A stretch of 64,000 bases of DNA from Actinophytocola sp963826035 (GTDB lineage: Bacteria; Actinomycetota; Actinomycetes; Mycobacteriales; Pseudonocardiaceae): positions 332,148 through 396,147 of the forward strand of contig CAWGVZ010000020.1 of NCBI GenBank assembly GCA_963826035.1, written 5' to 3'. Position 1 is the stretch's first letter, and every line of letters starts with the position of its first letter. Under the pieces are notes generated by a model. The model searched no databases, was not told the DNA's origin, and saw only the letters and a list, made by a program, of their open reading frames with translations. Positions 50,082 through 59,097 of this stretch are shown here, piece by piece. The position numbers were made by a program, and so were the translations under genes.

Positions 50082-51800
50082 TCATCGCGGGTCGATCCAG
50101 TGGCGCCGGCGCTGGAAAGGGTAGGTGGGTAAGGGAATGCGCCGTCCGGACGCCGGCGGTGGAGTAACGGGCGCCCCGGTGTTCGGCGTCCACCGCGAGA
50201 GCGCGGCGATCGCACCGCGAACGTCGTTCGCCACTACGGCCGTCTGATACGCGAGGTGCCGCCGGCCCACGGACAGCGTGTGCCCCACGTCGGCCAGGTG
50301 TACGTCGGGATGGCCCTCGAGATGCGCCCGCGTCGCGGCGACCAGCGCGGCCAGTGCCTCCGGGGTGGCCGCACTGAACGGCAGCAGGACGGGTCCGTTG
50401 TGCGGTGCCCGCGTGCGGGGCGCTGGTGGCTGCTCCACGATCACGTGCGCGTTCGTGCCGCCCTGGCCGAACGAGCTGACCCCGGCCCGGCGCACACCGT
50501 CCAGCGGCCAGTCCGTTGTGGACGTGTTCACCCGGAACGGTCCGAAGACCATCTCCGGATGGGCCCGTTCGAAGTGCAGGGTGGCCGGCACCTGTCCGGT
50601 CCGGACGGCTCTCGCGGCCTTCAGCAGCCCGAGTACGCCGGCCGCCGCGTCCGCGTTGCCGAGGTTGGTCTTCACCGACCCGAGCAGGCACGAGCCGGCC
50701 GCTCGCCGGTCGCCCAGCACCCTGGTGAGCGCCTCGACCTCGATCACGTCGCCGAGCGGCGTCCCGCTGCCGTGGGCCTCGACGTAGCCGATGGTGTCCG
50801 GCTCGATCTCGGCCACCGCAAGGGCTTCCGTCACGACGGCCGTCTGCCCGGCCCGACTGGGCGCCCCGTATTTGGCGCGGTCACCGCCGTCGTTGTTCAC
50901 CGCCCAGCCGCGGATCACAGCCTCGATGTGGTCGCCGTCGGCCACCGCGTCGGCCAGCCGGCGCAACACCACCACACCGACCGCGCTCGCCGGCGGGGAG
51001 CCGTTCGCGGCCGCGTCGAACGCACGGCACCGCCCGTCCGGCGAGCGCAGTCCGTCCTCTGTGGGCAGATAGCCGGCCGCGGTCGGCGAAGTGACGGCCA
51101 CACCGCCGGCGACCGCCACGTCGCAGCGATAGTCCAGAAGACTCTGCGCGGCAAGGCAGACCGCCACGAGCGACGACGAGCAGGTGGTCTGCACGGCGAC
51201 GCTGGGGCCGGTCAGGCCGAGCTTGTAGGACACGCGCGCCGGCAGGTGGTCGGCCGCCATCCCGGTCAGCAGCCGCGCCTCGAGGTCGAGCTTGCCGTCC
51301 CGCGGCCAGGCGTCCGGGTTGTTCAGCAGGTGGAACAGGAAGTACCGGTTGTGCCCGGCGCCGGCGAACACGCCGACGTCACCGCCCGGCGCGTGTCCCG
51401 CGTGTTCCAACGCGGTCCACGCCTCCTCGAGGAACAGCCGCTGCTGCGGGTCGATGAGCGCGGCCTCGGCCGGTTCGTAGCCGAAGAACTCGGCGTCGAA
51501 CCGGTCGATCCCGTCCAGGTGCCCGGCGGCCCGCACGTACCGCGGGTCGGCCAGCAGCGCCTCGTCCACCCCGGCCGCCCGCAGCTCGGTGTCGGTGTAG
51601 GTCCGGACGGCGTCGACGCGGTCGAGCAGGTTGCGCCAGAACGTGTCGAGGTCGGCCGCACCGGGTGCCCGGCAGGCGGCCCCGACGATCGCGATCCCGT
51701 CCTCGATGTCGGTCACGCCGCCGATGTCGCCGATGTCGCCGATGTGGTCGATGTCGTTGATGTCGTTGATGTCGTTGATGTCATCGATGTCGTCGTTCAT
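50082..51800 (-). CDS. Polyketide synthase ketosynthase module lacking AT
   Basis: A 572-residue protein. Residues about 30-440 form a type I KS domain: VQTTCSSSLVAV (active Cys), EAHGSGTPLGD (first His), and SVKTNLGNADAAAG, where the second catalytic His (usual NIGH) is replaced by Asn. The KS-AT linker start follows (FSAATPEALAALVAATRAHLE). No GHSxG acyltransferase is present; the sequence jumps to the post-AT linker ending LPTYPFQRRRHWID and stops. A low-complexity Asp/Ile repeat fills residues 1-33. The module is probably non-functional in extension, or it is a decarboxylation-deficient KS. Confidence 0.75.
   Translation of the reverse strand: MNDDIDDINDINDINDIDHIGDIGDIGGVTDIEDGIAIVGAACRAPGAADLDTFWRNLLDRVDAVRTYTDTELRAAGVDEALLADPRYVRAAGHLDGIDRFDAEFFGYEPAEAALIDPQQRLFLEEAWTALEHAGHAPGGDVGVFAGAGHNRYFLFHLLNNPDAWPRDGKLDLEARLLTGMAADHLPARVSYKLGLTGPSVAVQTTCSSSLVAVCLAAQSLLDYRCDVAVAGGVAVTSPTAAGYLPTEDGLRSPDGRCRAFDAAANGSPPASAVGVVVLRRLADAVADGDHIEAVIRGWAVNNDGGDRAKYGAPSRAGQTAVVTEALAVAEIEPDTIGYVEAHGSGTPLGDVIEVEALTRVLGDRRAAGSCLLGSVKTNLGNADAAAGVLGLLKAARAVRTGQVPATLHFERAHPEMVFGPFRVNTSTTDWPLDGVRRAGVSSFGQGGTNAHVIVEQPPAPRTRAPHNGPVLLPFSAATPEALAALVAATRAHLEGHPDVHLADVGHTLSVGRRHLAYQTAVVANDVRGAIAALSRWTPNTGAPVTPPPASGRRIPLPTYPFQRRRHWIDPR
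51722..51797. repeat. 9-bp tandem repeat encoding an Asp-Ile-rich N-terminus
   Basis: About eight 9-base units (GATGTCGTT/GATGTCGCC on the plus strand) coding DINDIND..IGDIGD at the front of the KS protein, where a docking region would be expected. The copies differ at the third triplet only. Confidence 0.75.
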
Positions 51801-51896
51801 CCCTTACCTCGTCTGGTTCGTGTCTGCCGGCGGCGGGACCGGGCGACGAGGGCCGCCGCGTCGAGCGGTCCCTCGATGCGGAGCGTCCTGGACACG

Positions 51897-53230
51897 TCAG
51901 TCGGTCACGATCGCCGCGGCGATGTCGTCCACGGTCGCCACGGGAACGACCGCGTCCCCACCGAGCGGTTCGTAGTCGGTCGCCGCGTAGAACCCGGACC
52001 CGTGCACCACCACCTCGCGGCCCGCCGGCACGAGCCCACGGTCGATCGCGTTCAGCACGCCGGTCAGCACCATCACGAGCGACCATTCCCGCACGAGTCG
52101 CGGGTCGGCCGGCAGGCGCCACGCCCACCGGCTCGAGCAGTGCCCGCAGCCGCGGGTACCGGGCGAGGCACTCGTGCAGCGAGACCACGATCCCGTCGCC
52201 GCCGAACCGCTCGATCAACCCGTTCATGGCCGGCGAGGTGGCGGGCCCGCGGGTGTAGAAGGTCTGGTCGAGAATCTCCGCCGGATCATGCGTGGCCAGC
52301 GGGAAGTGCGGGTCGCCGTCCTGCGTGTGCAGCCCCGTTTCCGGGTCGACCGTGTAGGCCGGCAGCCGAGTGCGGTCGAAGTCGCCGTTGCGCAGGTTCA
52401 GCACCATGTCGGGGGTGCCGAGGTGCTGGACCAGCAGGTAGCCGGGACGGGGTGCCTCGGCCAGTAGGTCGAGGCCCACGGAGTAGCCGAGCAGACCGAA
52501 CGCGCTGGACACGGCATGCGCGTGCCAGCGGGGCGCCGTGGCCGGTGCGACCTCGTGCTCGAAGAACGCGCGGGCGGCGTCGGCGATGAGATAGTTGCGC
52601 AGCTCCAGGGTGAACCAGACGCGGGTGCCGACCTCGGCGAGCTTGGCCGCGTGACGGTCGACGAACGCCCGGCCCAACACCTTGACGTGCTCTGCCTTCG
52701 GGCCGTCGTAGGTGAGCACCGGGTTGCGGCGGCACAGGTCGGGGTCCGTGCTGAGTGAGCTGGCCCGGAGCTTCCCGAGCGCCGTCTTCGGCGCCACGGT
52801 CACGATGCGGAGCTGGTCGGGAGTGGCCAGGCCGGTCTCGATGGCGCGTGCCACGGCGTCGCGCAGCGCGACCCCCTTTGTTCGCCGAGGTCGGCGAGAA
52901 GATCAGGACGCGCTCGCCGGTCCGGCGGATGTGGGCCACCGCCCTGGCGACGATCAGCAGCGACGCGATGGTCTTCGTGGTGTTCGTGGCGGGGTTGGCC
53001 GTGAGGTCGAGCATGCTGAGCCGGTGCGACCGGTGTTCGCCGAGTTCCCGCCAGCTCGCGCCCGCCACGTCGAAGAACCGGCGGGTGGCGTCGTCGAGTT
53101 CGGGTAACGCGAAGCCTGGGGAGAACCGTTCAGGAGTGGAGACCGGGTCGGGATCGTCGACACACCGCGCGATCACGGCGGGCAGGCGGTCGTAGTAATC
53201 GGTGATGAGATTCCGGCGCCGCTCGGACAT
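51897..53230 (-). pseudogene. DUF6002-like PKS/NRPS-associated protein, two frameshifts
   Basis: Three frames join to one protein of about 440 residues: MSERRRNLITDYYDRLPAV to FSPTSANKG; then ALGKLRASSLSTDPDL to LLEPVG; then REWSLVMVLTGVLNAIDRGL to the stop. The first shift at about 52873 is an extra G in a G run. The second, at about 52115, is an indel. I recall this type as DUF6002 next to polyketide genes. DLTANPATNTTKTIAS and SPTSANKG resemble the Lys and phosphate-loop motifs of fold-type II PLP enzymes (inference). GGGAGG lies upstream of ATG 53230. The gene is upstream of the KS in the same direction. Confidence 0.65.
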
Positions 53231-53578
53231 GGTCGGGTCCTCCCAGTGTTGGTAGCACTGTTGACTGCACGGCTGACGGCACGCTTATGACGTACTCAGC
53301 CGGGAAGGTGTGGGGCCCGCGGCCGCCCGCGGCGCGAAGGCCACCCGATCGCCCCTCAACGCGCCCACCATCGGCGAGCGCGGAGCAGACGACGATCTTG
53401 AACTCCCCCATTCCACCGGAGTGTATGAGCAAGGCAAGGCCGGCAAAAGGCTTCGTTCGGACCAGTCACGCACCGTCGTGAAGCCGTTGCGACAGCTCGG
53501 AGCCCCGTTCGGCACGCTGGTGGTTCTGTCCGTGGATAGCGGACACTGCCTGTCCTATATCCATGGGACGGTGATCGC
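53231..53578. other. Intergenic region between divergent genes
   Basis: No supported gene. Near the DUF6002 end it has two imperfect direct repeats, TGACTGCACGGC and TGACGGCACGC (53262-53284), possibly a regulator site. Promoters for 53230 (minus) and 53579 (plus) must lie here. Confidence 0.4.
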
Positions 53579-54142
53579 ATGCCGGAGAACGACAACCCAG
53601 AGCGGGCCGAGCTGCTCGCCGCCCTCGCCGACGCGCGAGCGGCCCTGACCACGACCATCCGCGAGCTGTCCGACGAGCAGCTCGGCGAGCGGCCGACCGT
53701 CAGCGAGCTGTGCCTCGGCGGCCTGATCAAGCACGTGGCGGCCATGGAGGAAACGTGGCTACGGTTCGTGGTCGAAGGACCGTCGGCCATGCGCTACGAC
53801 CTGCCGGAGGGCGTCACCTGGGCCGATTTCGCGGCCGGTACCGCACGGGAGTTCCAGCAGTGGGCGATCGACCACCAGAACGACTTCCGGATGCTGCCCG
53901 ACGACACGCTGGCCGGGATCCTCGCCCGCTACGAGAAGGTCGCCGCCCGCACCGAGGAGGTCATCGCCGTCGTTCCCGACCTGTCGGCCACCCACCCGCT
54001 GCCGGCGGCGCCGTGGCACGAGCCGGGCGCCGTGCGTAGCGTGCGCCGGGTGCTGATGCATCTCATCGCCGAGACCGCCCAACACGCCGGGCACGCGGAC
54101 CTCCTGCGCGAGACGCTCGACGGGCGGAAGTCGACCGGATGA
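53579..54142 (+). CDS. DinB family protein
   Basis: A 187-residue protein of the DinB/DUF664 four-helix-bundle superfamily. The metal-site histidines are seen in LCLGGLIKHVAAMEETW (about 50) and MHLIAETAQHAGHADLLRE (about 160), with the third usual ligand in AIDHQNDF. Many relatives are bacillithiol/mycothiol-linked transferases. The ATG at 53579 opens it; its TGA overlaps the ATG of the next gene (ATGA). Confidence 0.88.
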   Translation: MPENDNPERAELLAALADARAALTTTIRELSDEQLGERPTVSELCLGGLIKHVAAMEETWLRFVVEGPSAMRYDLPEGVTWADFAAGTAREFQQWAIDHQNDFRMLPDDTLAGILARYEKVAARTEEVIAVVPDLSATHPLPAAPWHEPGAVRSVRRVLMHLIAETAQHAGHADLLRETLDGRKSTG

Positions 54143-55236
54143 CCGTTCTCGACAACCGGTCGCTCAACCGCGCGACGCTCGCCCGGCAGCTGCTGCTCGA
54201 TCGCGCCGACGTGCCGGTGCTCGACGCGGTCGCGCACCTGTGCGGCCTCCAGGCACAGGAACCGCAGGAACCGTTCGTCGGGCTCTGGTCCCGGTTGCGC
54301 GCGTTCGACCCGACCGCGCTCTCCGACCCGCTCGTCCAGCGGCGCGTGGTGCGGACCCACCTCATGCGCCGCACGGTCCACCTGGTCACGGCCGACGACG
54401 TCCTGGCCTGGCGCGCCCGCCACGGCCCGATGCTGCGGCAACGGGTACTCGGGGTCTACCGCGACGAACTGGCGGGGATCGACCACGACGAGCTGGCGGC
54501 TGCCGGGCGGGCGGTGCTTGCCGACGGCGAGCCCCGCACGATGACCGGGCTCGCGCGGGAGGTGGCCGACCGTTGGCCGGCGGCCGGCGTGCGGGCGCTC
54601 GGCGAGCTGCTGGTCGCCGGCGTCCTGCCGGCGGCGCAGCTGCCACCGCGCGGGCTGTGGCGCACGAAGGCGGGCGCGCGCTACCTTCCGCTGTCCTCCT
54701 GGCTGGGTCGCGAGATCGACCCGCCCGCACCGGAGGGCACCGATCCGGTGGGCGAAGCGCTGGTGCGGCGCTATCTGGCCGCGTACGGGCCGGCCGCCAC
54801 GGCCGACCTGCGCGCCTGGTCCGGCCTCGCCGGACTGCCGGCCGCCGTGGCCGCCGTCCGCGGGGAACTGGTCACCTTCCGCGACGAACGCGGCCGGGAA
54901 CTGCTGGACCTCCCCGACGCACCGCGCCCCGACCCGGACACCCCAGCCCCGGTGCGGTTCCTGCCGGCGTTCGACAACGCGATCCTCGGGTACGACGACC
55001 GCAGCCGGATCATCGATACCGCCCACCGCGGCTTGTCGGTGGCCGGCGAGCGCGTCGTCCTGGTGGACGGCCGGGTCGCCGCCACCTGGACGGTCGAGGC
55101 CGACACCGTGATCGTCAAGCCGCTGCACGGCTTCTCGCGAGCCGACCGCACGGCGGTCATCGAGCAGGGCCGGGAGCTGGCGTCGTTTCTTTCCGACGGC
55201 GAGAATCAGGAATGCACGGTGGCCATCACGCGTTGA
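54139..55236 (+). CDS. Winged helix DNA-binding domain protein (AlkZ-like), second copy
   Basis: A 365-residue HTH_42/AlkZ-like protein. VLDAVAHLCGLQAQEPQEPFVGLWSRL, then LVQRRVVRTHLMRRTVHLVTADDVLAWRARH, LVRRYLAAYGPAATADLRAWSGL and FLPAFDNAILGYDDR are classic for the family. It is coupled by ATGA to the DinB gene. The other family member is at 240-1424. The likely role is base-excision or crosslink repair (inference from AlkZ). Confidence 0.87.
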   Translation: MTVLDNRSLNRATLARQLLLDRADVPVLDAVAHLCGLQAQEPQEPFVGLWSRLRAFDPTALSDPLVQRRVVRTHLMRRTVHLVTADDVLAWRARHGPMLRQRVLGVYRDELAGIDHDELAAAGRAVLADGEPRTMTGLAREVADRWPAAGVRALGELLVAGVLPAAQLPPRGLWRTKAGARYLPLSSWLGREIDPPAPEGTDPVGEALVRRYLAAYGPAATADLRAWSGLAGLPAAVAAVRGELVTFRDERGRELLDLPDAPRPDPDTPAPVRFLPAFDNAILGYDDRSRIIDTAHRGLSVAGERVVLVDGRVAATWTVEADTVIVKPLHGFSRADRTAVIEQGRELASFLSDGENQECTVAITR

Positions 55237-55275
55237 GTGGTGGAAGGACCCGCACATATCACTTGGGAGGCACGG

Positions 55276-56175
55276 GTGGCGTTGGACCCGGAGGAGCTGT
55301 TCGAGGTCGACTCGGACGTGCCCGACCTGAGCGGGGCGGTGCTGCTGCACTACTTCGAGGGTTTCATGGACGCCGGATCGGCCGGATCGTCGCTGGTCGC
55401 GCACCTGCTGGAGGCCCACGAGCACCAGGTGATCGCCCGGTTCGACATCGACGACCTGTTCGACTACCGCGGTCGCCGTCCCTCCATGACCTACGCGACC
55501 GACCGCTGGGAGCACTACGACGCCCCCGAGCTGGTGGTCCACCTGCTGCACGACGACGCCGGCACGCCGTTCCTCCTGCTGACCGGCCCGGAGCCGGACC
55601 GGCGGTGGGAGGCCGTGGTGGCGGCCGTGCGCGCGCTGATCGAGCGGTGGGGCGTGCGGCTGGCGGTCGGCTTCCACGGCATCCCCATGGGCGTGCCCCA
55701 CACCCGTGAGCTGTCGGTGATCTCCCACGCCACCCGGCCCGATCTGGTGACCGAGAAGTCGCCGTTCAACCGGGTGCAGGTCCCGGGCAACGTGTCGGCC
55801 CTGCTCGAGCTGCGCCTCGGCGAGGCCGGCCACGACGCCATGGGTTTCGCCGCCTACGTCCCGCACTACCTGGCGCAGGGCACCTACCCGGGCGCTGCGC
55901 TCCGGCTGCTGGAGGCCCTGACCACGTCGACGGGCCTGGCCATCCAGAAGGACGGCCTGCGCAAGGCAGCCGAGCGGACCGACGCCGAGATCACCCGCCA
56001 GGTGGCGGAATCGGCGGAGGCCGCGCAGGTGGTCGAGGCACTGGAACGGCAGTACGACGCGTTCACCGAAGCGTCGGAGAACCTGCTGGTGGCCGAGGGC
56101 GAGCCGCTGCCCAGCGGGGACGAGCTGGGCGCCGAACTCGAGCGTTTCCTGGCCACCCAACAGCCCGACAACTAA
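55276..56175 (+). CDS. PAC2 family protein
   Basis: A 299-residue PAC2 (proteasome assembly chaperone-like) domain protein of the actinobacterial ATP-grasp-associated kind: AVLLHYFEGFMDAGSAGSSLVAHLLE, VIARFDIDDLFDYRGRRPSMTY, LTGPEPDRRWEAVVAAV, GIPMGVPHTRE and SALLELRLGEAGHDAMGFAAYVPHYL. The GTG at 55276 follows GGGAGG (8 bases), so the longer frame from 55237 is not needed. It precedes argS in the same direction. Confidence 0.9.
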   Translation: MALDPEELFEVDSDVPDLSGAVLLHYFEGFMDAGSAGSSLVAHLLEAHEHQVIARFDIDDLFDYRGRRPSMTYATDRWEHYDAPELVVHLLHDDAGTPFLLLTGPEPDRRWEAVVAAVRALIERWGVRLAVGFHGIPMGVPHTRELSVISHATRPDLVTEKSPFNRVQVPGNVSALLELRLGEAGHDAMGFAAYVPHYLAQGTYPGAALRLLEALTTSTGLAIQKDGLRKAAERTDAEITRQVAESAEAAQVVEALERQYDAFTEASENLLVAEGEPLPSGDELGAELERFLATQQPDN

Positions 56176-56196
56176 CCTAGTGCGCCGTTATCCTCG

Positions 56197-57927
56197 GTGA
56201 TCGTGGCTGATCTCGAGGGTGTTCTCGGTCTACGTCTCGGTGCGGCGTTCGCCGCGGTGGCCGGTGAGCCGGTCGATCCGATGGTGCGCCGATCGCAGCG
56301 CGCCGACTTCCAGGCCGACGGAGCCCTGCCGTTGGCGCGGAAGGTGGGACGCGACCCGCGGGAGATCGCCGCCGCCGTGGTGGAGCGCGATCCGCTCGAC
56401 GACCTCTGCGCGACCACCGAAGTGGCGGGACCGGGGTTCATCAATCTCGTGCTGCGCGACGACGTGTTGTCGCGGCTGACGGGTTCGATCGTCGGCGACG
56501 AGCGGCTGGGTGTCGCGACCACCGAGGCGCCGGAGACCGTGGTGGTCGACTACTCGGCACCGAACGCCGCCAAGGAGATGCACGTCGGGCACCTGCGCTC
56601 CTCGATCATCGGCGACGCCGTGGTGCGGCTGCTGGAGTGGCGCGGGCACACGGTGATCCGGCAGAACCACATCGGCGAGTGGGGCACCCCGTTCGGCATG
56701 TTGATCGAGCACCTGCTCGACGTCGGCGAGGACGAGGCCGTCCAGGAGCTGTCGGTCGGCGACCTCAACGGCTTCTACCAGGCTGCGCGCCGCAAGTTCG
56801 ACAGCGACGAGGCGTTCAAGACCCGGTCGCGGCAGCGGGTGGTGCTGCTGCAGGGCGGGGACGCGGCGACGCTGCGACTGTGGCGCCTGCTGGTGGATCA
56901 GTCCAAACAGTACTTCCTCACCGTGTACGAGCGGCTCGGCGTCCGGCTGACGGACGACGACTTCGCCGGCGAGAGCATGTACAACGACCAGCTCGAGTCG
57001 GTCACGGCCGAACTGGATCGGCTGGGTCTGTTGCGGGACAGCGACGGCGCGCTGTGCGTGTTCCCCGCGGGGTTCACCAACCGCGAGGGCGACCCGCTGC
57101 CGCTGATCGTGAAGAAGGGCGACGGCGGTTACGGTTACGACACCACCGACCTGGCCGCCATCCGCTACCGGATCCGCGACCTGAAGGCCACCAGGCTGCT
57201 CTACGTCGTGGGCCTGCCGCAGCGCCAGCACTTCCAGATGATCTTCCAGGCCGCGCGGGACGCCGGGTGGGCGACCGAATCGGTGCGGGAGGAACACATC
57301 GGGTTCGGCTCGGTCCTCGGACCGGACGGCAAGATGTTCCGCACCCGAGCGGGCGCGACGATCAAACTCACCGAACTGCTCGACGAGGCGGTGACGCGGG
57401 CGGCCAAGCAGGTCGAGCTGAAGAATCCGGACCTGGACGCCGACATCGCCGAGGCGGTCGCCCACGCGGTGGGCATCGGGGCGGTCAAGTACGCGGACCT
57501 GTCGACCGACCGGGCGAAGGACTACACGTTCGACTACGACCGGATGCTGTCGTTAGACGGCAACACGGCGCCCTATCTGCAGTACGCACACGCCCGCATC
57601 CAGTCCATCTTCCGCAAGGCCGGCCTCGAACCCCGGTCCGCGACCGGCCCGATCGCCATCGACGCCCCCGCGGAACGCGAACTGGCGATCGCGTTGCTCG
57701 AGTTCGAGGTCCTGGTGCGCGAGGCGGAGCAGTCGCTGGAGTTCCACCGCCTGTGCGCCTACCTCTACGGCCTCGCCTCGGCGTTCTCCACCTTCTACGA
57801 GCACTGCCCGGTGCTGCGCTCCGCCGGCGGCACCCGCACCGGCCGCCTGGCACTGTGCGCACTGACCGCGCAGGTCCTCGCCCGGGGCCTCGACCTCCTG
57901 GGAATCACGGCCCCTGACCAGATGTAG
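56197..57927 (+). CDS. argS: Arginyl-tRNA synthetase
   Basis: A 576-residue class I synthetase that charges tRNA-Arg. An Add-1 N-terminal domain is followed by VDYSAPNAAKEMHVGHLRSSIIGDAV (the HIGH motif as HVGH), then HIGEWGTPFGMLIEHL. The KMSK loop appears as GKMFRTR, and the anticodon-binding helices (YLQYAHARIQSI) and C-terminus are complete. It is a shorter argS than the form usual next to lysA in actinomycetes, so it may be a second copy. The start may be GTG 56203. Confidence 0.93.
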   Translation: MIVADLEGVLGLRLGAAFAAVAGEPVDPMVRRSQRADFQADGALPLARKVGRDPREIAAAVVERDPLDDLCATTEVAGPGFINLVLRDDVLSRLTGSIVGDERLGVATTEAPETVVVDYSAPNAAKEMHVGHLRSSIIGDAVVRLLEWRGHTVIRQNHIGEWGTPFGMLIEHLLDVGEDEAVQELSVGDLNGFYQAARRKFDSDEAFKTRSRQRVVLLQGGDAATLRLWRLLVDQSKQYFLTVYERLGVRLTDDDFAGESMYNDQLESVTAELDRLGLLRDSDGALCVFPAGFTNREGDPLPLIVKKGDGGYGYDTTDLAAIRYRIRDLKATRLLYVVGLPQRQHFQMIFQAARDAGWATESVREEHIGFGSVLGPDGKMFRTRAGATIKLTELLDEAVTRAAKQVELKNPDLDADIAEAVAHAVGIGAVKYADLSTDRAKDYTFDYDRMLSLDGNTAPYLQYAHARIQSIFRKAGLEPRSATGPIAIDAPAERELAIALLEFEVLVREAEQSLEFHRLCAYLYGLASAFSTFYEHCPVLRSAGGTRTGRLALCALTAQVLARGLDLLGITAPDQM

Positions 57928-58056
57928 CCCCGTTGCATTGTGTTCCCTCAAACGCGGACAAGGGTAGCGAGTTCCGCCGAGAAGATCCCGACGTAACGGA
58001 CGTCAGTCCCAACGCGACTGACGGGCCATGGCCATCGAGTCCGTTGAGGGGTGGGA

Positions 58057-58656
58057 ATGAACAAACGCGTTGTCTTTGCGGTCCTGGTGGTCCTTCTTGG
58101 ATCCGCCTGCGGTGACAACACCGCCGGTTCACCCATGTCGCCGGCGTCGAAAGTCACGACGGAATCGCCGACCACGACCACCCAACCGCCGGACGAGCCG
58201 TTCACCGCGTCGGTCAATGATGTCATCGCGCAGATCAACCTGCAGTTGCCGCTCCTCATCGAGGATGAGACGCCGACCATCCTTCCCGGGACTATTTCCC
58301 CCGATGGGACGTTTGGTGGTCCGGTCACCACGGACACCGAGATTCGACTCATTCCTGAGGGCAACGCCTTCGAGGCCGTGTCCGCGATCGTGGTTCGCAC
58401 CACCGGGGCACCCGGATCGGTCTCAACCCCGACGCGGCTGCTCAGTGGAATCGGCGCCTCACTGCACGCACTGTCGACGGACGCCGTCACCGCCTTCGGC
58501 CGTGACGCGTTGCCGCGACTGGCGGTTCTGAACCAGAGCCGGACCACGATTACAGTCGGTTCGTTCTATGACCTGACGATCGTGGTGGTCGACACCGGCA
58601 GGTTGACCTACATCCTCACCCCGGTCGGGGTGTCGCCCGCAGCTGAACTTTCCTGA
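58057..58656 (+). CDS. Putative lipoprotein
   Basis: A 199-residue exported protein. MNKRVVFAVLVVLLGSACGD is a signal peptide with a lipobox (LGSAC). A Thr/Pro-rich linker (residues about 28-48) leads to a compact domain with no motif I recognise. GAGGGGTGGGA before ATG 58057 fixes the start. The interval 57928-58056 holds only promoter sequence. Confidence 0.75.
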   Translation: MNKRVVFAVLVVLLGSACGDNTAGSPMSPASKVTTESPTTTTQPPDEPFTASVNDVIAQINLQLPLLIEDETPTILPGTISPDGTFGGPVTTDTEIRLIPEGNAFEAVSAIVVRTTGAPGSVSTPTRLLSGIGASLHALSTDAVTAFGRDALPRLAVLNQSRTTITVGSFYDLTIVVVDTGRLTYILTPVGVSPAAELS

Positions 58657-58660
58657 TTGA

Positions 58661-59072
58661 TCACGCGGTGGACAGGTCCGGGAGCGCTGCTTGTTCGGGT
58701 GCCGTTCCCGTGAGCGGGGTGGTGTCGACGTACTTGACCTCGTAGACGCGTTCCGCGAACTTCCAGCCGTCCGGGGTGCGGCGGTAGCGGTCGTGGTACA
58801 CGGCGTAATTCAGGTGCGAGCTGCCGTCGCGGAAGCGGCCGAACTCCTCGACGTAGGTTCGGCCGGTCGCCGTGTCGCCGTCGAGCTGAATCATGCCAGG
58901 ATGGGTGTTCTGCACGAAGTACTGCCAGACCGCGGCCAGGCGTTCCCGTCCGGCACGGATCTCCGCCCGGCTGCCGAACGACACGTTGACCGCGGGGATC
59001 CGCCACACACCGTCCTCTGTGAACAGTGCGGCGAAGCGGTCGTGGTCGAGCAGCACGCCCGCGTCGTAGGGT
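58661..59072 (-). pseudogene. NTF2-like/SnoaL domain protein, 5' end missing
   Basis: The frame contains YDAGVLLDHDRFAALFTEDGVWRIP, FGSRAEIRAGRERLAAVWQYFVQNTHPGMIQLDGDTATGRTYVEEFGRF and SSHLNYAVYHDRYRRTPDGWKFAERVYEVKYVDT, which is an intact SnoaL_4-like fold from strand 1 onward. The first helix (some 15-25 residues) is absent: upstream of YDAG a TGA follows at once and the sequence becomes that of the next gene. The GTG at 59056 could be used but would cut the domain. The loss coincides with the apparent junction. Confidence 0.7.
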
Positions 59073-59097
59073 CACCCCAACGAGTGGGGGGTGGCCC

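Noticed and set aside
51719..51800. A CRISPR-like or satellite array
   Set aside because: The units are 9 bases, contiguous and in frame with the KS protein, so it is a coding tandem repeat.
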